Of a stretch of 64,000 nt of DNA, positions 14,836 through 23,570 are shown piece by piece. Source of the stretch: Thermus parvatiensis. Its GTDB lineage: Bacteria > Deinococcota > Deinococci > Deinococcales > Thermaceae. A program made the translations under genes and the position numbers. Within the stretch, counting starts at the first letter, position 1, and every line of letters begins with the position of its first letter. The notes below the pieces were generated by a model. The model did not search any database and was not told where the DNA came from. It worked only from the letters and a program-made list of their open reading frames with translations. The DNA lies in the NCBI RefSeq assembly GCF_001535545.1, contig NZ_CP014141.1:372001-436000 (forward strand), in the 5' to 3' direction.

Positions 14836-17052
14836 CTACCCGGAGAGGGCCTTCAAGAAGGGGTCCAGGGCCTCGGGCTCCACCAGGGCCACGGCCTCGT
14901 GCCCCCTCCAGGGGGCGAGGACCAGATAGCTCCCGCCCAGGCGGACGAGAGCAGGGCCCAGGGCCTCTCCCGTGGCGGCCCCCAGGGCCTTGAGGGCCTG
15001 GTGGAGGGCCTTGAGCTGGGGGCGGGGGAGGGGGAGGGGGTCGTCCAGAAGCCCCAGGGCCTTCACCCCGGGGAGGCGGAGGGGGGAGAGGTCCGGCCTT
15101 TCGCCCCCCGGGGCTTCCAGGGAGCTTAGGAGGGCCTCCAGGTCTTCCTGGCCCAGCTCCTTGAGGAGGCGGTCCGCGGCCTCCTTCTCCTTCTCCAACT
15201 CTTTGAGGGCCTCCTCCGCCTGGGCCAGGGCGCGCTCCACCTCCAGGACCCCCCGGGGGCCCAGCCGGTCCAGGGCCTTCTGGGCGGGGCGGAGGAACTC
15301 CACCAGGGGACGGATGCGGCGCTGGGTGTCGCTTTTGAGCCCCTCCAGGGGGGCGTAGCGGCGGAAAAAGGCGGCGAGGCGGGTGCCGAGCTCCTGGCGC
15401 TTGGCCTCGAGGCGGTGCTTGAGGGCCTGGAGGGCCCGGGCGATGGGGGCGGGGTCGGGGAGGGGCTTTTGGCGCTCCGCCTCTATGGCCTTGAGGACCG
15501 CCTCGCCCCCAAAGGGGCGGAAGCGCTCCGCCAGGGCCTGGAGCTGGCCGAGCTCCTCCAGGGCGAGCCTCCGCCGGAGGGCCCGGGCCTCCTCCAGGCG
15601 GCGCCTCAAGGCCTCCTGGTCGGGAAGCTCCCCCCGGGCCAGGGCCCTTTCCGCCTCGGCCACCTCCTCGCCAAGTCCCAGGGCCTCTGCCTCCGCCTTG
15701 AGGGCTCTAAGGGCCGTTTCCCTTTCCAAAAGCCGCGCCCGCCGCGCCTCCTCTCCCGCGGTCTTCAGGAGCTCGGCGTAGCGGGCCCGGATCCTGGGCA
15801 GGGCCTGGGCGAGCGCCTCCCCCTCGAGGCGGGCAAGCTCCTCGGCGAGGGGCTTCGCCGCCTCGCCCAGGGCGGAAAGCTCCTCTAAGAGCCGCGCCTT
15901 CTCTTCCTTAAGGCGCCTTGCCTCCTCCTCCAGGGCCGAAAGCTCCGCCTCCAAAGCGGCGAGGTCGGGAAGCCCCCCTTCCTTAAGGGTATCCTCCGCC
16001 AGGCGGAGGGCCTCCTCCAGGGGGGCCTTGGCCTCCTGGGGGAGGGGAAGGCGGCGGAGGGCCTCCTCCAGCTGGATGAGGCGTGCCCGCCTTGCGGCCT
16101 TGGCCTCCGCCTCCGCCTCCTTCAGGGCCGCTTCCAGCTCCGTGAGCTTCTCCAGGACGGGCTGGTCCGCCTCCAGGAGGGCCTCCACCTCCGCCCGCAA
16201 GGCGGCCGCCCGGGGGTGGTCCAAAAAGGGGGCGTAGCGGAGGACGAGCTCCTCCAGGCGCCGCTTCTCCTCCGCCACCTCCAGGGCCCGGATCTCCTGG
16301 GCCTGGGGCTCGGCGAGGCTTTCCAGGTCTATGACCAGCTCCTCCTCGAGGGCCGGCGCCTCCTCCACGGTCACGAGCACGTCCTCTTCCTGGGTTTCAA
16401 AGACCATCTCGGGGAGGGTGGCGGGCTGGACGGCGCTGGAGGCCAGGTACTTGCGGAGCTCCAGGGCCAGGGCCCTAGCCCGCTCCACCTCCCCCTGGGC
16501 CAAGGTCCCCTCCCGGTGGGCCTCGCGGACGATCTGGATGAGGCTTTCCAGCCGCCGCACCTTGGGGCCGCCCAGGGGACGGACCCGCTCCAAGGCCTCC
16601 TCCAGGTGGGCGAGGTCCTGGGCCTGGCGCAGGAGGGCTTCCTCCAGCTTCTCCTCCAGGTGGTCCAGGAGGGCGAGCCCCTCCTGGAGGAGCCTGGGGT
16701 CGGGCTCCCGGCGCAGGCGGTTCACCAGGGCCCGTAGCCTTCCCACCTCGGGCCAGTCCACGTAGAGGCCGAAGCGGGCCAGGCCCCGCTCCAGGGCCTC
16801 CAGGCCCCCTTCCGGGGCCGGGGCGAGGCGGGCCAGGGCTTCCTCCACCGCCCGCCGGGCCTGGGCGGCGGGGAGGCGGGCCTGGAGCTCCCGGAAGACC
16901 AGGCCCTTAAGGAGGGTCTCGGCGTCTTTCTCGCTCAGCTCCTCCGGCCGCTTGCCCAGCCGCTTGAGCCCCTCCTCCAAAACCACCTGGGCCCGGGCCC
17001 CCAGGTGGGGCTTGAGGGTTTCCTCCAGGACCTGGTAAGGGCTTTCCCTCAT
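14836..17052 (-). CDS. Long coiled-coil protein of unknown function
   Basis: I do not recognise a named family. The 738-residue chain is almost entirely Glu, Leu, Ala and Arg in heptad-like order from about residue 70 to 650, without signal peptide or membrane helix, so a long cytoplasmic rod is likely. The ends (about 1-60 and 680-738, with YLVLAPWRGHEAVALVEPE) look globular. Its ATG overlaps the MscS stop by 4 bases, so the two are translationally coupled, and rel follows. SMC- or scaffold-like roles are possible but unsupported. Confidence 0.8.
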   Translation of the reverse strand: MRESPYQVLEETLKPHLGARAQVVLEEGLKRLGKRPEELSEKDAETLLKGLVFRELQARLPAAQARRAVEEALARLAPAPEGGLEALERGLARFGLYVDWPEVGRLRALVNRLRREPDPRLLQEGLALLDHLEEKLEEALLRQAQDLAHLEEALERVRPLGGPKVRRLESLIQIVREAHREGTLAQGEVERARALALELRKYLASSAVQPATLPEMVFETQEEDVLVTVEEAPALEEELVIDLESLAEPQAQEIRALEVAEEKRRLEELVLRYAPFLDHPRAAALRAEVEALLEADQPVLEKLTELEAALKEAEAEAKAARRARLIQLEEALRRLPLPQEAKAPLEEALRLAEDTLKEGGLPDLAALEAELSALEEEARRLKEEKARLLEELSALGEAAKPLAEELARLEGEALAQALPRIRARYAELLKTAGEEARRARLLERETALRALKAEAEALGLGEEVAEAERALARGELPDQEALRRRLEEARALRRRLALEELGQLQALAERFRPFGGEAVLKAIEAERQKPLPDPAPIARALQALKHRLEAKRQELGTRLAAFFRRYAPLEGLKSDTQRRIRPLVEFLRPAQKALDRLGPRGVLEVERALAQAEEALKELEKEKEAADRLLKELGQEDLEALLSSLEAPGGERPDLSPLRLPGVKALGLLDDPLPLPRPQLKALHQALKALGAATGEALGPALVRLGGSYLVLAPWRGHEAVALVEPEALDPFLKALSG

Positions 17053-18116
17053 GGCGCTTCCTTAACCACCCGCAGGGGCTCCCCAAAGTAGAGGGTCCGG
17101 TGGGGGAAGGGGATCTCCACGCCCTCCTGGTCCAGCCGCTTCTTGATGCGCCGGCGGAATTCCCGGGCCACGGCCCACTGCTGGGCGGGCTTGGTGCCGA
17201 AGAGGGTGCGGATGACCACGGCGGAGTCGGCCAGGTCCTGGACGCCGAGGACCTCCGGGGGGTTCGTGAACTTGTCCTGCCACTCCGGGTCCTGGAAGAA
17301 GCGCTCCGCCTCGTCCCGGAAGATGGCGAGGACGCGGTCCACGTCCTCCTTGTAGGCCACCCTCACGTCCACCACCGCTCGGCTCCACTCCTGGGTGAAG
17401 ACGGTGACCTGCTGGATCTGGGAGTTGGGGATGAAGTGGGCCTTGCCCTCGAGGTCGCGGAGGACGGTGAGGCGCAGGTTGAACTTCTCCACCACGCCGT
17501 CGAGGTCCCCCACCTTCACGATGTCCCCCACGCCGTACTGGTCCTCCAGGAGGATGAAGAAGCCGTTGATGAAGTCGCGGATGAGGTTCTGGGCGGCGAA
17601 GCTTATGGCGAGCCCCGCCACCCCGGCCCCGGCGAGGAGGGCGGTGACGTTGAGGCCGAGGTTGGAGAGGAAGAGGAGGCCGCCCACGGTGACCACCGCG
17701 ACCTTCAGGGCCGACTCGGAGACGTTCCTCAGGGTTTTGGTCCGCACCGCCTGCCGGGTGAGTTCCCCCTCCGTCTCCGGCAAGGGGAGGCTTTGGAGGA
17801 GGAGGGGCACCAGGCGGTAGGCCGTCCAGGTGGCGAGGAGGATGGCCCCGCCGGCCACCCCTTTCCCCCCGAGCCAGGCCACCAGGCTCCGACCCCAGGT
17901 GGCCAGGGGCTCGTAGGGAAGGCTTAGGGCGTGGCTCAGGTAGCTCGCCCCGGCCACGACCACCACCCCCCACCAGGCGTAGCCCAGGAGGCGGAAGAAG
18001 GCGTCGTCCTGGGTGCTCGGGGTGAGGGCGGCGAGCCTCCCCAAAAGCCTCGCGCCGAGCCGTCCTAAAAGGACCACCGCCGCCAGGGTGAGGGCGATGT
18101 GCAACGCGGCCAGCAT
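17049..18116 (-). CDS. mscS: MscS-family mechanosensitive channel
   Basis: A 355-residue inner-membrane channel releasing solutes on osmotic downshock. It has four or so membrane helices, the pore helix rich in Ala/Gly (ALLAGAGVAGLAISFAAQNL), the signature NGFFILLEDQYGVGDIVKVG, and the MscS beta domain (FIPNSQI) with a C-terminal alpha/beta domain. The ATG 18116 lies 6 bases after a TATACT box (18123-18128, minus strand), so its mRNA is probably leaderless. It heads the unit with the coiled-coil gene and perhaps rel. Confidence 0.93.
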   Translation of the reverse strand: MLAALHIALTLAAVVLLGRLGARLLGRLAALTPSTQDDAFFRLLGYAWWGVVVVAGASYLSHALSLPYEPLATWGRSLVAWLGGKGVAGGAILLATWTAYRLVPLLLQSLPLPETEGELTRQAVRTKTLRNVSESALKVAVVTVGGLLFLSNLGLNVTALLAGAGVAGLAISFAAQNLIRDFINGFFILLEDQYGVGDIVKVGDLDGVVEKFNLRLTVLRDLEGKAHFIPNSQIQQVTVFTQEWSRAVVDVRVAYKEDVDRVLAIFRDEAERFFQDPEWQDKFTNPPEVLGVQDLADSAVVIRTLFGTKPAQQWAVAREFRRRIKKRLDQEGVEIPFPHRTLYFGEPLRVVKEAP

Positions 18117-18148
18117 GGGCCAAGTATACCGGAGCTATAGTGGGGGGG
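18117..18148. promoter_or_regulatory. Back-to-back leaderless promoters (mscS and hemQ)
   Basis: Only 32 bases separate the divergent start codons. They hold TATACT (18123-18128, minus strand), 6 bases from the mscS ATG, and TATAGT (18136-18141, plus strand), 7 bases from the hemQ ATG. The two -10 boxes are 7 bases apart, so each -35 region lies within the other gene and the promoters must compete for polymerase. Confidence 0.7.
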
Positions 18149-18898
18149 ATGGAGCGGCACGTTCCCGAACCCACCCACACCCTCGAGGGCTGGCACGTCC
18201 TCCACGACTTCCGCCTCTTGGACTTCGCCCGCTGGTTCTCCGCCCCCTTGGAGGCCCGGGAGGACGCCTGGGAGGAGCTTAAAGGCCTGGTGCGGGAGTG
18301 GCGGGAGCTGGAGGAGGCGGGCCAGGGTTCCTACGGCATCTACCAGGTGGTGGGCCACAAGGCCGACCTCCTCTTCCTCAACCTCCGCCCCGGGCTTGAC
18401 CCCCTTCTGGAGGCGGAGGCCCGCCTTTCTCGTTCCGCCTTCGCCCGGTACCTGGTGCGAAGCTACAGCTTTTACTCCGTGGTGGAGCTGGGAAGCCAGG
18501 AGAAGCCTTTAGACCCCGAGTCCCCCTACGTCAAGCCGCGCCTCACCCCGAGGGTCCCCAAATCGGGGTACGTCTGCTTCTACCCCATGAACAAGCGGCG
18601 CCAGGGCCAGGACAACTGGTACATGCTTCCGGCCAAGGAGCGGGCGAGCCTCATGAAGGCCCACGGGGAGACGGGGAGGAAGTACCAGGGAAAGGTGATG
18701 CAGGTCATCAGCGGGGCCCAGGGCCTGGACGACTGGGAATGGGGGGTGGACCTCTTCAGCGAAGATCCCGTCCAGTTCAAGAAGATCGTCTACGAGATGC
18801 GCTTTGACGAGGTCTCCGCCCGCTACGGGGAGTTCGGCCCCTTCTTCGTGGGCAAGTACCTGGACGAGGAGGCCCTGCGGGCCTTCCTCGGGCTTTAG
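18149..18898 (+). CDS. hemQ: Coproheme decarboxylase (chlorite dismutase-like)
   Basis: A 249-residue cytoplasmic protein that converts coproheme III to heme b in the coproporphyrin-dependent heme pathway. It matches the pentameric chlorite-dismutase-like family: FYPMNKRR and the proximal heme His at about 172 (MKAHGETGRKY), then GLDDWEWGVDLF and ARYGEFGPFFVGK. The chlorite dismutase catalytic Arg region is replaced as in HemQ. I chose ATG 18149 over the GTG at 18140 because the -10 box TATAGT ends 7 bases before it. Its stop overlaps the stop of yjbQ. Confidence 0.93.
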   Translation: MERHVPEPTHTLEGWHVLHDFRLLDFARWFSAPLEAREDAWEELKGLVREWRELEEAGQGSYGIYQVVGHKADLLFLNLRPGLDPLLEAEARLSRSAFARYLVRSYSFYSVVELGSQEKPLDPESPYVKPRLTPRVPKSGYVCFYPMNKRRQGQDNWYMLPAKERASLMKAHGETGRKYQGKVMQVISGAQGLDDWEWGVDLFSEDPVQFKKIVYEMRFDEVSARYGEFGPFFVGKYLDEEALRAFLGL

Positions 18899-19284
18899 AG
18901 GAGGCGCACCCAGACTTCCCGCACCCGGGGGCCGTCAAACTCCACCAGGAAGACCTGCTGCCAGCGCCCAAGCCTCAGCCGCCCCTTCTCCGCCAGGAGG
19001 AGGAGGTGGACCCCGGTGAGGAGGCTCTTGAGGTGGGCGTGGGAGTTCCCCTCCAGGTGCCGGTCCTTAGGGCGGTGCCGGGGGGCGAGCTCGGCGAGCC
19101 GGCCTAAGAGGTCCTGGGCCACCGTGGGGTCGGCCCCTTCCTGGACCGTGAGGCCGCAGGTGGTGTGGGGGACGAAGAGGTAGACCAAACCCGTGTGGCC
19201 CGAAAGGGCCGCCTCCACCTTGCGGGTGATGTTCACGAACCCCTCCTCGGGGGTGGGGACCTCGAGGCGCACCACGCCTTCCAT
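18895..19284 (-). CDS. YjbQ/UPF0047 family protein
   Basis: A 129-residue protein of the YjbQ family; members have weak thiamine-phosphate synthase activity in vitro but no settled role. Signature parts: VYLFVPHTTCGLTVQEGADPTV, GNSHAHLKSLLTG and LGRWQQVFLVEFDGPR. The His residues of the HTT and SHAH motifs line the presumed metal site. I chose ATG 19284 since the conserved N-terminus begins there; a CATCAT box 6 bases upstream fits the leaderless pattern. It is convergent with hemQ. Confidence 0.88.
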   Translation of the reverse strand: MEGVVRLEVPTPEEGFVNITRKVEAALSGHTGLVYLFVPHTTCGLTVQEGADPTVAQDLLGRLAELAPRHRPKDRHLEGNSHAHLKSLLTGVHLLLLAEKGRLRLGRWQQVFLVEFDGPRVREVWVRLL

Positions 19285-19335
19285 ATGGGCATGATGCCAC
19301 ACTGGGCGCCTTGGGAGCCGGGGTAGACTCTCCCC

Positions 19336-19725
19336 ATGTACGAGGCGGTGCTCGCCCTGCACAACCTGGTGCGCTGGTTGGTCCTTTTCTTTGGCCTCTG
19401 GGCCCTCTTCCGCCCGGAGCCTAGGCCCGGCGCCCTCTTCGCCCACGCCCTCACCCTGCAGGTGGTCCTGGGGGTGATCCTGGCCTTCGTGAGCCCCTAT
19501 TTCCAGGGGCTCCTCGCCGCCTTTGGGGAGGCCATGCGGGCCGGAGGGGAGGCCCGCTTCTTCGCGGCGGAGCACTGGGTGGGGGGGCTTGTGGCCCTGG
19601 GCCTGGCCCACGCGGGGCTTGCCCGGGCGCGGAGAGGGAAGCCCGGGGCCAGGCTTCTTTTCGGCCTGGCCCTGGGGGTGCTTCTCCTCTCCGTCCCCTG
19701 GTTCCGGCCCCTGGTACGGCTTTAG
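19336..19725 (+). CDS. Small four-helix membrane protein
   Basis: A 129-residue protein with four hydrophobic helices (about 8-26, 36-58, 78-94 and 104-122). His residues fall in or near the helices (LHNLVRW at 8-14, AEHWVGG, LAHAGL), a pattern seen in small cytochrome-b561-like or quinone-linked proteins, but I cannot assign a family with confidence. TAGACT ends 6 bases before ATG 19336, suggesting a leaderless mRNA. Everything downstream to 20628 is decayed. Confidence 0.75.
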   Translation: MYEAVLALHNLVRWLVLFFGLWALFRPEPRPGALFAHALTLQVVLGVILAFVSPYFQGLLAAFGEAMRAGGEARFFAAEHWVGGLVALGLAHAGLARARRGKPGARLLFGLALGVLLLSVPWFRPLVRL

Positions 19726-19726
19726 G

Positions 19727-19959
19727 AGGAGGGAGGCCCACCCGGGCTTCGGCGTGGAGGTCCCCCCGGGGTTTTGAGAGGAGGCCGGGCTGGGGTTCGC
19801 TATGGGGGCCTAGGCGCAAGGGGTCCTGCGCACGGCGAGGAGGCCTAGGCCTTGGCTTTCCAGTTCCAGAAGCTCCACCCGATCGTCTTCCCCGAGGCGG
19901 CCCGCCTGGGCCATGGGGTGGAACTCCTCCACGCTAAAGCGCCGCCGCCCCGGGGTCAT
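19727..19959 (-). pseudogene. Uma2-family (DUF820) nuclease remnant
   Basis: From ATG 19959 the translation gives the Uma2 N-terminus (RRRFSVEEFHPMAQAG, LGEDDRVELLE), then after an internal deletion a segment from the middle of the family. The frame stops at 19810-19812, but in the next frame the family motif LRLGPHSEPQP continues, followed by KPRGDLHAEARV, until it runs into the end of the neighbouring gene. One extra C in the run near 19820 would join the two frames. The C-terminal catalytic part is missing. Uma2 genes are abundant in Thermus and of uncertain function. Confidence 0.7.
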
Positions 19960-20628
19960 CCCTTTCGTAGGCCAAGGCCCCATACCCCACCACCTGCTCC
20001 CTTTCCCCTCCGGCCTCGGCGCTGGTGGCGTAGGCGAGAAGCCGGGGCCTCCAGCCTGAGGACCGGGCGAGGTGGGTGAGGGTAGCCCAGGGAAGGGCCC
20101 CGCAGGCCTCGGCCCGGGCGAGCCCCTCGGCGTCCAGGGCTAGGGCCTTTTCCAGGGTTTTTGGTTCAGGGCCCGGGCTATGGGGTCTGGGTGGTAGTGG
20201 GAGAGGTCGCTGGAGGCCACCACCAGGTCCTCCCGCCCCAGTTCCTGCCCGAGCGCCTCGGCCACCTCCTTGGGGTCCACCTCCCCGAAGAGGAGTGGGA
20301 GAATGAGGGTTTGGGGGAGGACCCACTGGAGGAAGGGGAGGCTCCCAGTTCTGGCAGAAGGCGCAGAAGAGGTTGCACCTCACGGTGCCCACTGACAGGA
20401 TTCCCTCCCCGGGGTGGAAGTGGTAAAGGGGCTTTTTCTCCACCGGGTCCAGGTGGACGGCGGCGGCCCTCCCGTAGGTGACCAGGTAGAGCTTCCCCCC
20501 TAGGTTCCTTCGCACTCCGCACTTGCCCGAGCCCCCTTCGGGCACGGTGCAGAAGTGGGCGCAGGCCCGGCACTGGACAAAGCCTTTAGGGGGCGCTTTA
20601 GGTCGGCTTCCCGAAGCGTGGCCGTCAT
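19934..20628 (-). pseudogene. AmmeMemoRadiSam remnant: radical-SAM head fused to MEMO tail
   Basis: From ATG 20628 the sequence encodes the N-terminus of the AmmeMemoRadiSam radical SAM enzyme (FVQCRACAHFC, KCGVRRNLGGKLY, HFHPGEGILSVGT) up to the cluster motif CNLFCAFCQNWE at about 20345. It then jumps directly into the second half of a MEMO-like protein: LPFLQ, LPLLFGEVDPKEVAEALG, VASSDLSHYHPDP, then RPRLLAYATSAEAGG and VVGYGALAYE. About 250 residues of the first and 150 of the second protein are gone. Two further frame changes fall at a C run (about 20595) and an A run (about 20160). Not functional. Confidence 0.75.
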
Positions 20629-20672
20629 TTCATAGGCTTCAAGCCCAGGATACCACGGCCTAGACTGGTCTT

Positions 20673-22105
20673 GTGCGCTCTTTCCCGCCGAGGTCTGAGG
20701 AGGACTTCGCCTCCTTCTTCCCCGAGGAGGCCCTCCGGCGGGGCCTGGCCTACGCCAAGGAGGGCCGGGTGAGGCGGGTCTTCCGGGTGGGGGAGAGGCT
20801 TTTGGGGGAGGTGCAGGGCTCGGAGCCCAGGCCCTACCGGGTGGAGGTGGGGCCGGGGCTTGGCGGGCGGTGCGACTGCCCCTACCCCTCTTTCCCCTGC
20901 AAGCACGCCGCCGCCCTCCTCTACGCCTATTTGGAAAGGCGCCCCGAGGACCTTAGGCTGCGCCTCGAGGCCCTTTCCCCCGAGGAGGCCAAGGGGCTTC
21001 TCCTGCGGCTTGCCGCCCTGCCCGAGGTGGCCTTCCTCCTCAAGGAGCTCCTTTCTCCCGAGGAGGCCTTCCTGGAGGGGGTTCGGCGCCTAAGGCAGGC
21101 CTTTCGCCTGGGCGGGGGGGAGGAGGAGGCCAAGGCGCTTCTCCTTAGCCTCCCCCAGGCGGGGAGGGAGGAGGTGGCGGCCTTTCTGGAGGCCCTCCTC
21201 GAGGCTCCCTTTGACCCCGGGCCTTACCTCGGGCCGGTCCTCCGCCGCTACCTGGACCTTGGGGGGGAGCTTGCCTTCTTCCTCAAGCTCTACCTCCGCC
21301 ACCCCTTTGAGGCCCTGGGGGAGGCCTTCCTGGCCCTGGGGGAGAAGGCGCCGGAGAAGGCCCTGGCCCTCCTTGCGGGGGGGAGCCCCTGAAGCGCGCC
21401 CTTAAGGCGGAGCTCCTCTTCCGGCTCGGGCGGGAGGAGGAGGCCTTGGGGGTCTTGCGGGAGGGGCTTGAGGGGGTGGAGGACTACCTGGCCTTCGTGG
21501 AGCGCCTCTTGCGCCTGGGCAGGCGGGAGGAGGCCCTGCGGTACGCCGAGGAGGCCGTGGCCTGGTTCGGCAAGGACCCAAGGCTCCTTCCCCTCCTGGA
21601 CCTCCTCGTGGCCCACCGGGGCGGGGTGGGGGACCACCGGGCCCGCTTTCGCCTGAGGCCCAACCTCGAGGACTACCTGGCCCTCAAGGCCAAGCTGGGC
21701 CGGGCCTTCGCCGAGGAGAGGCCCCGCCTCCTGCGCCAGGTCCAGGACCCCGCCCTCCTCGCCCGCATCTACCTCCTGGAGGAGGACTGGAAGGCCCTGG
21801 ACCGCCTCCTCAAGCGGGCTTCCCCGGAGGCCTACCCCGCCCTCGCCGCGGTCTTGGAGGAGAGGCTTCCCCAGGAGGCGGCCCGGCTTTACCTGGAGGC
21901 GGCCAAGGCCCGGGTGGAGGCGGGGGGGCGGGCGGCCTACCGGGAGGCGGCGGGGCTTCTTGGGCGGCTTGCCCGCCTGGACCCCAAGAGGGCCCGGGAG
22001 GCCGCTTGGGGCCTGGTTCGGGCCTATCCCCGAAGGCGGGCCCTGCGGGAGGAGCTCGCCCCCCTCTTGGGGAGTCCTCATGAACCTCATGAACCTCGCC
22101 CATAA
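20673..22105 (+). CDS. SWIM zinc-finger protein, frame broken at a G run
   Basis: A SWIM-domain protein. GTG 20673 lies 6 bases after TAGACT (leaderless pattern). The zinc motif CDCPYPSFPCKH is at about residues 69-80, followed by long helical repeats. The first frame stops at 21392. The rest (KRALKAELLFRLGREEEALG onward to 22105) is in the next frame. The run of seven G at 21377-21383 is the joining point: eight G would give one reading frame of about 477 residues. It is either a base-calling loss, a real pseudogene or a slippage site. SWIM domains bind DNA or protein; the role here is unknown. Confidence 0.75.
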
Positions 22106-22533
22106 TGAGCCCGTGGAGCGCTTTCCCTGGGTGGAGGTTTTCCGGGGGCTCGCCATCCTCAAGGTGGTCCTGCACCACGTGACGGGCCGGTTCCTGCGGG
22201 AGTTGCCCCAGGGGAGTCCCGAGTGGCTCCTTCTGGCGGGGGTGAACCGCACCCTGCACTTCGCGGTGCCCGCCTTCCTCTTCATGACCACCCTGGTCCT
22301 GGGGGCCTCCTTCTACCGGGAGTTTCGCCTGCTTCCTCGGCCGCTACTCCCTGCAGATCTACCTGGTCCATCCGATGGTCATCCGCCTTTTGGAGCGCTT
22401 CCCCGGCTTCCCCGAGCCCCTGGGGGCCAAGCCCGCCTTCCTGATCTACGGGCTTTTGGCCCTGGGGGTGCCCCTCCTCCTCGCCTGGTTTGTGGTGCGG
22501 GTCCGGATTTCGGTGGCCCTCTTCGGCCGGTAG
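22080..22533 (+). pseudogene. Acyltransferase-3 family gene, internally deleted
   Basis: The N-terminus reads from ATG 22080 or 22089 (VFRGLAILKVVLHHVTGR, then helix 2 AFLFMTTLVLGASFY), as in membrane O-acyltransferases of the acyltransferase-3 family. At about 22333 it jumps, in a different frame, to the last two helices (LGRYSLQIYLVHPMVI, then LALGVPLLLAWFVV), ending at TAG 22531-22533. Roughly half of the usual 330-plus residues are missing. The stop codon lies inside the 9-bp target-site repeat of the adjacent insertion sequence. Confidence 0.78.
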
Positions 22534-22536
22534 CCT

Positions 22537-23565
22537 GGGCTTGCCTAGTAAATTGCCTTGTACCCCGGAGGGGGCGGGAGAAGGGAGAGAAGAACCCTAA
22601 GGCCGTAGGCGATGAGCTCCAAAAGCGCCCGCGCCATGGCCGTCCAAGGCTTCCGCTCCCAAAGGTACCCCCCACCCAGCCGCGTCTTCATCCCCCCAAA
22701 CACCCCCTCCACCACCCCGCGAAACCGGTACACCTCGGGGTCCCACCCCTCCCGCGCCCGCACCCGCGCCTCCTCCCTGGCCTCGCCCCCGCCCCGAAGC
22801 CGGATCACCGGCCGCACCCCCGCCTCCCCCAAAACCCCCCACACCTCCTTCCCGTCAAACCCCGCGTCCGCCAAAAGCCACCCCCGGGAAGGAGGAAACC
22901 GCCTCAGCACCTCCCCCCCAAGCCGGGGGTCCGGGGCGTAGCCCTCCCCCACCACTCCACCCCAGGGCCATAAGAGCCGCCTCTCCCTATCCCACCGCAT
23001 CAGGGCCAGAAGCCGCGCGTGCCCCCGCACCCGCCGCACCTCCTTCCCCCGACGAAAGCGGAGAAGCCGGTCCTTGCTCCGGTAGGCCAGCCCCGTGGTG
23101 TCCATGAGGTAGAGGGGGGGAAAGCGCCGCCAGGTGTGCCGGCGCCTCGTCCGAAGCCGCTTCGCCTTCCGGCGAGGACTCCGGGGCGAGATGGGCCTCC
23201 AGTTCCCGGGAAAGCCTCTCCAGGAGGGCCTCAAGGAGTTTGGGGTCCAGGTGCTTGAGGGCGTAGCGGGCCAGGGACTGGTGGGAAGGGAAGGGGCCTT
23301 CCATCAGGTCCTGGAGTGAGGCCTCCGTCTCGCGGTAGGTGAGGTGGAAGAAGGCGCGGAAGAGAAGGAGGGCCAGGTAAAGGGCGTGGCTGTAGCGCCA
23401 GGGGCGGCCCCGCTTGCCTTTGGGGGTGGGAGGGGCCACCTCCCGGGCCAGGCGCAGGCAGTGTTCCAGGACCTCCTTGGGGCTTGCCTCCCTGCGAAGG
23501 AAGCCTCGCTTGCCCATCAGGAGAGAGATATACACCCGTCCTCCTGACCTTTGCAAGGCAAGCCC
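22537..23565. mobile_element. IS5-family (IS903-like) insertion sequence
   Basis: A 1029-bp element with imperfect terminal inverted repeats (22537-22552 and 23550-23565: GGGCTTGCCTAGTAAA against GGGCTTGCCTTGCAAA, 14 of 16). The left target-site copy is CGGTAGCCT at 22528-22536; the right copy is split by the next element (its complete form is at 24886-24894). A 9-bp duplication and a terminus beginning GGC are typical of the IS903 group of IS5. Confidence 0.78.
22545..23517 (-). CDS. IS5-family transposase, two frames
   Basis: DDE transposase. The first frame starts at ATG 23517 (MGKRGFLRRE) and holds the N-terminal helical domain; the catalytic part is in another frame: LYLMDTTGLAYR (first Asp), WLLADAGFDGKEVW (second Asp) and VEGVFGGMKTRLGG (Glu), ending at 22545 inside the left terminal repeat. 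One base must be skipped between about 23200 and 23110. The run of seven C (minus strand, 23114-23120) after TTT is a candidate site. Programmed frameshifting is known for some IS5 members; a dead copy is equally possible. Confidence 0.72.
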
Positions 23566-23570
23566 CGGTA

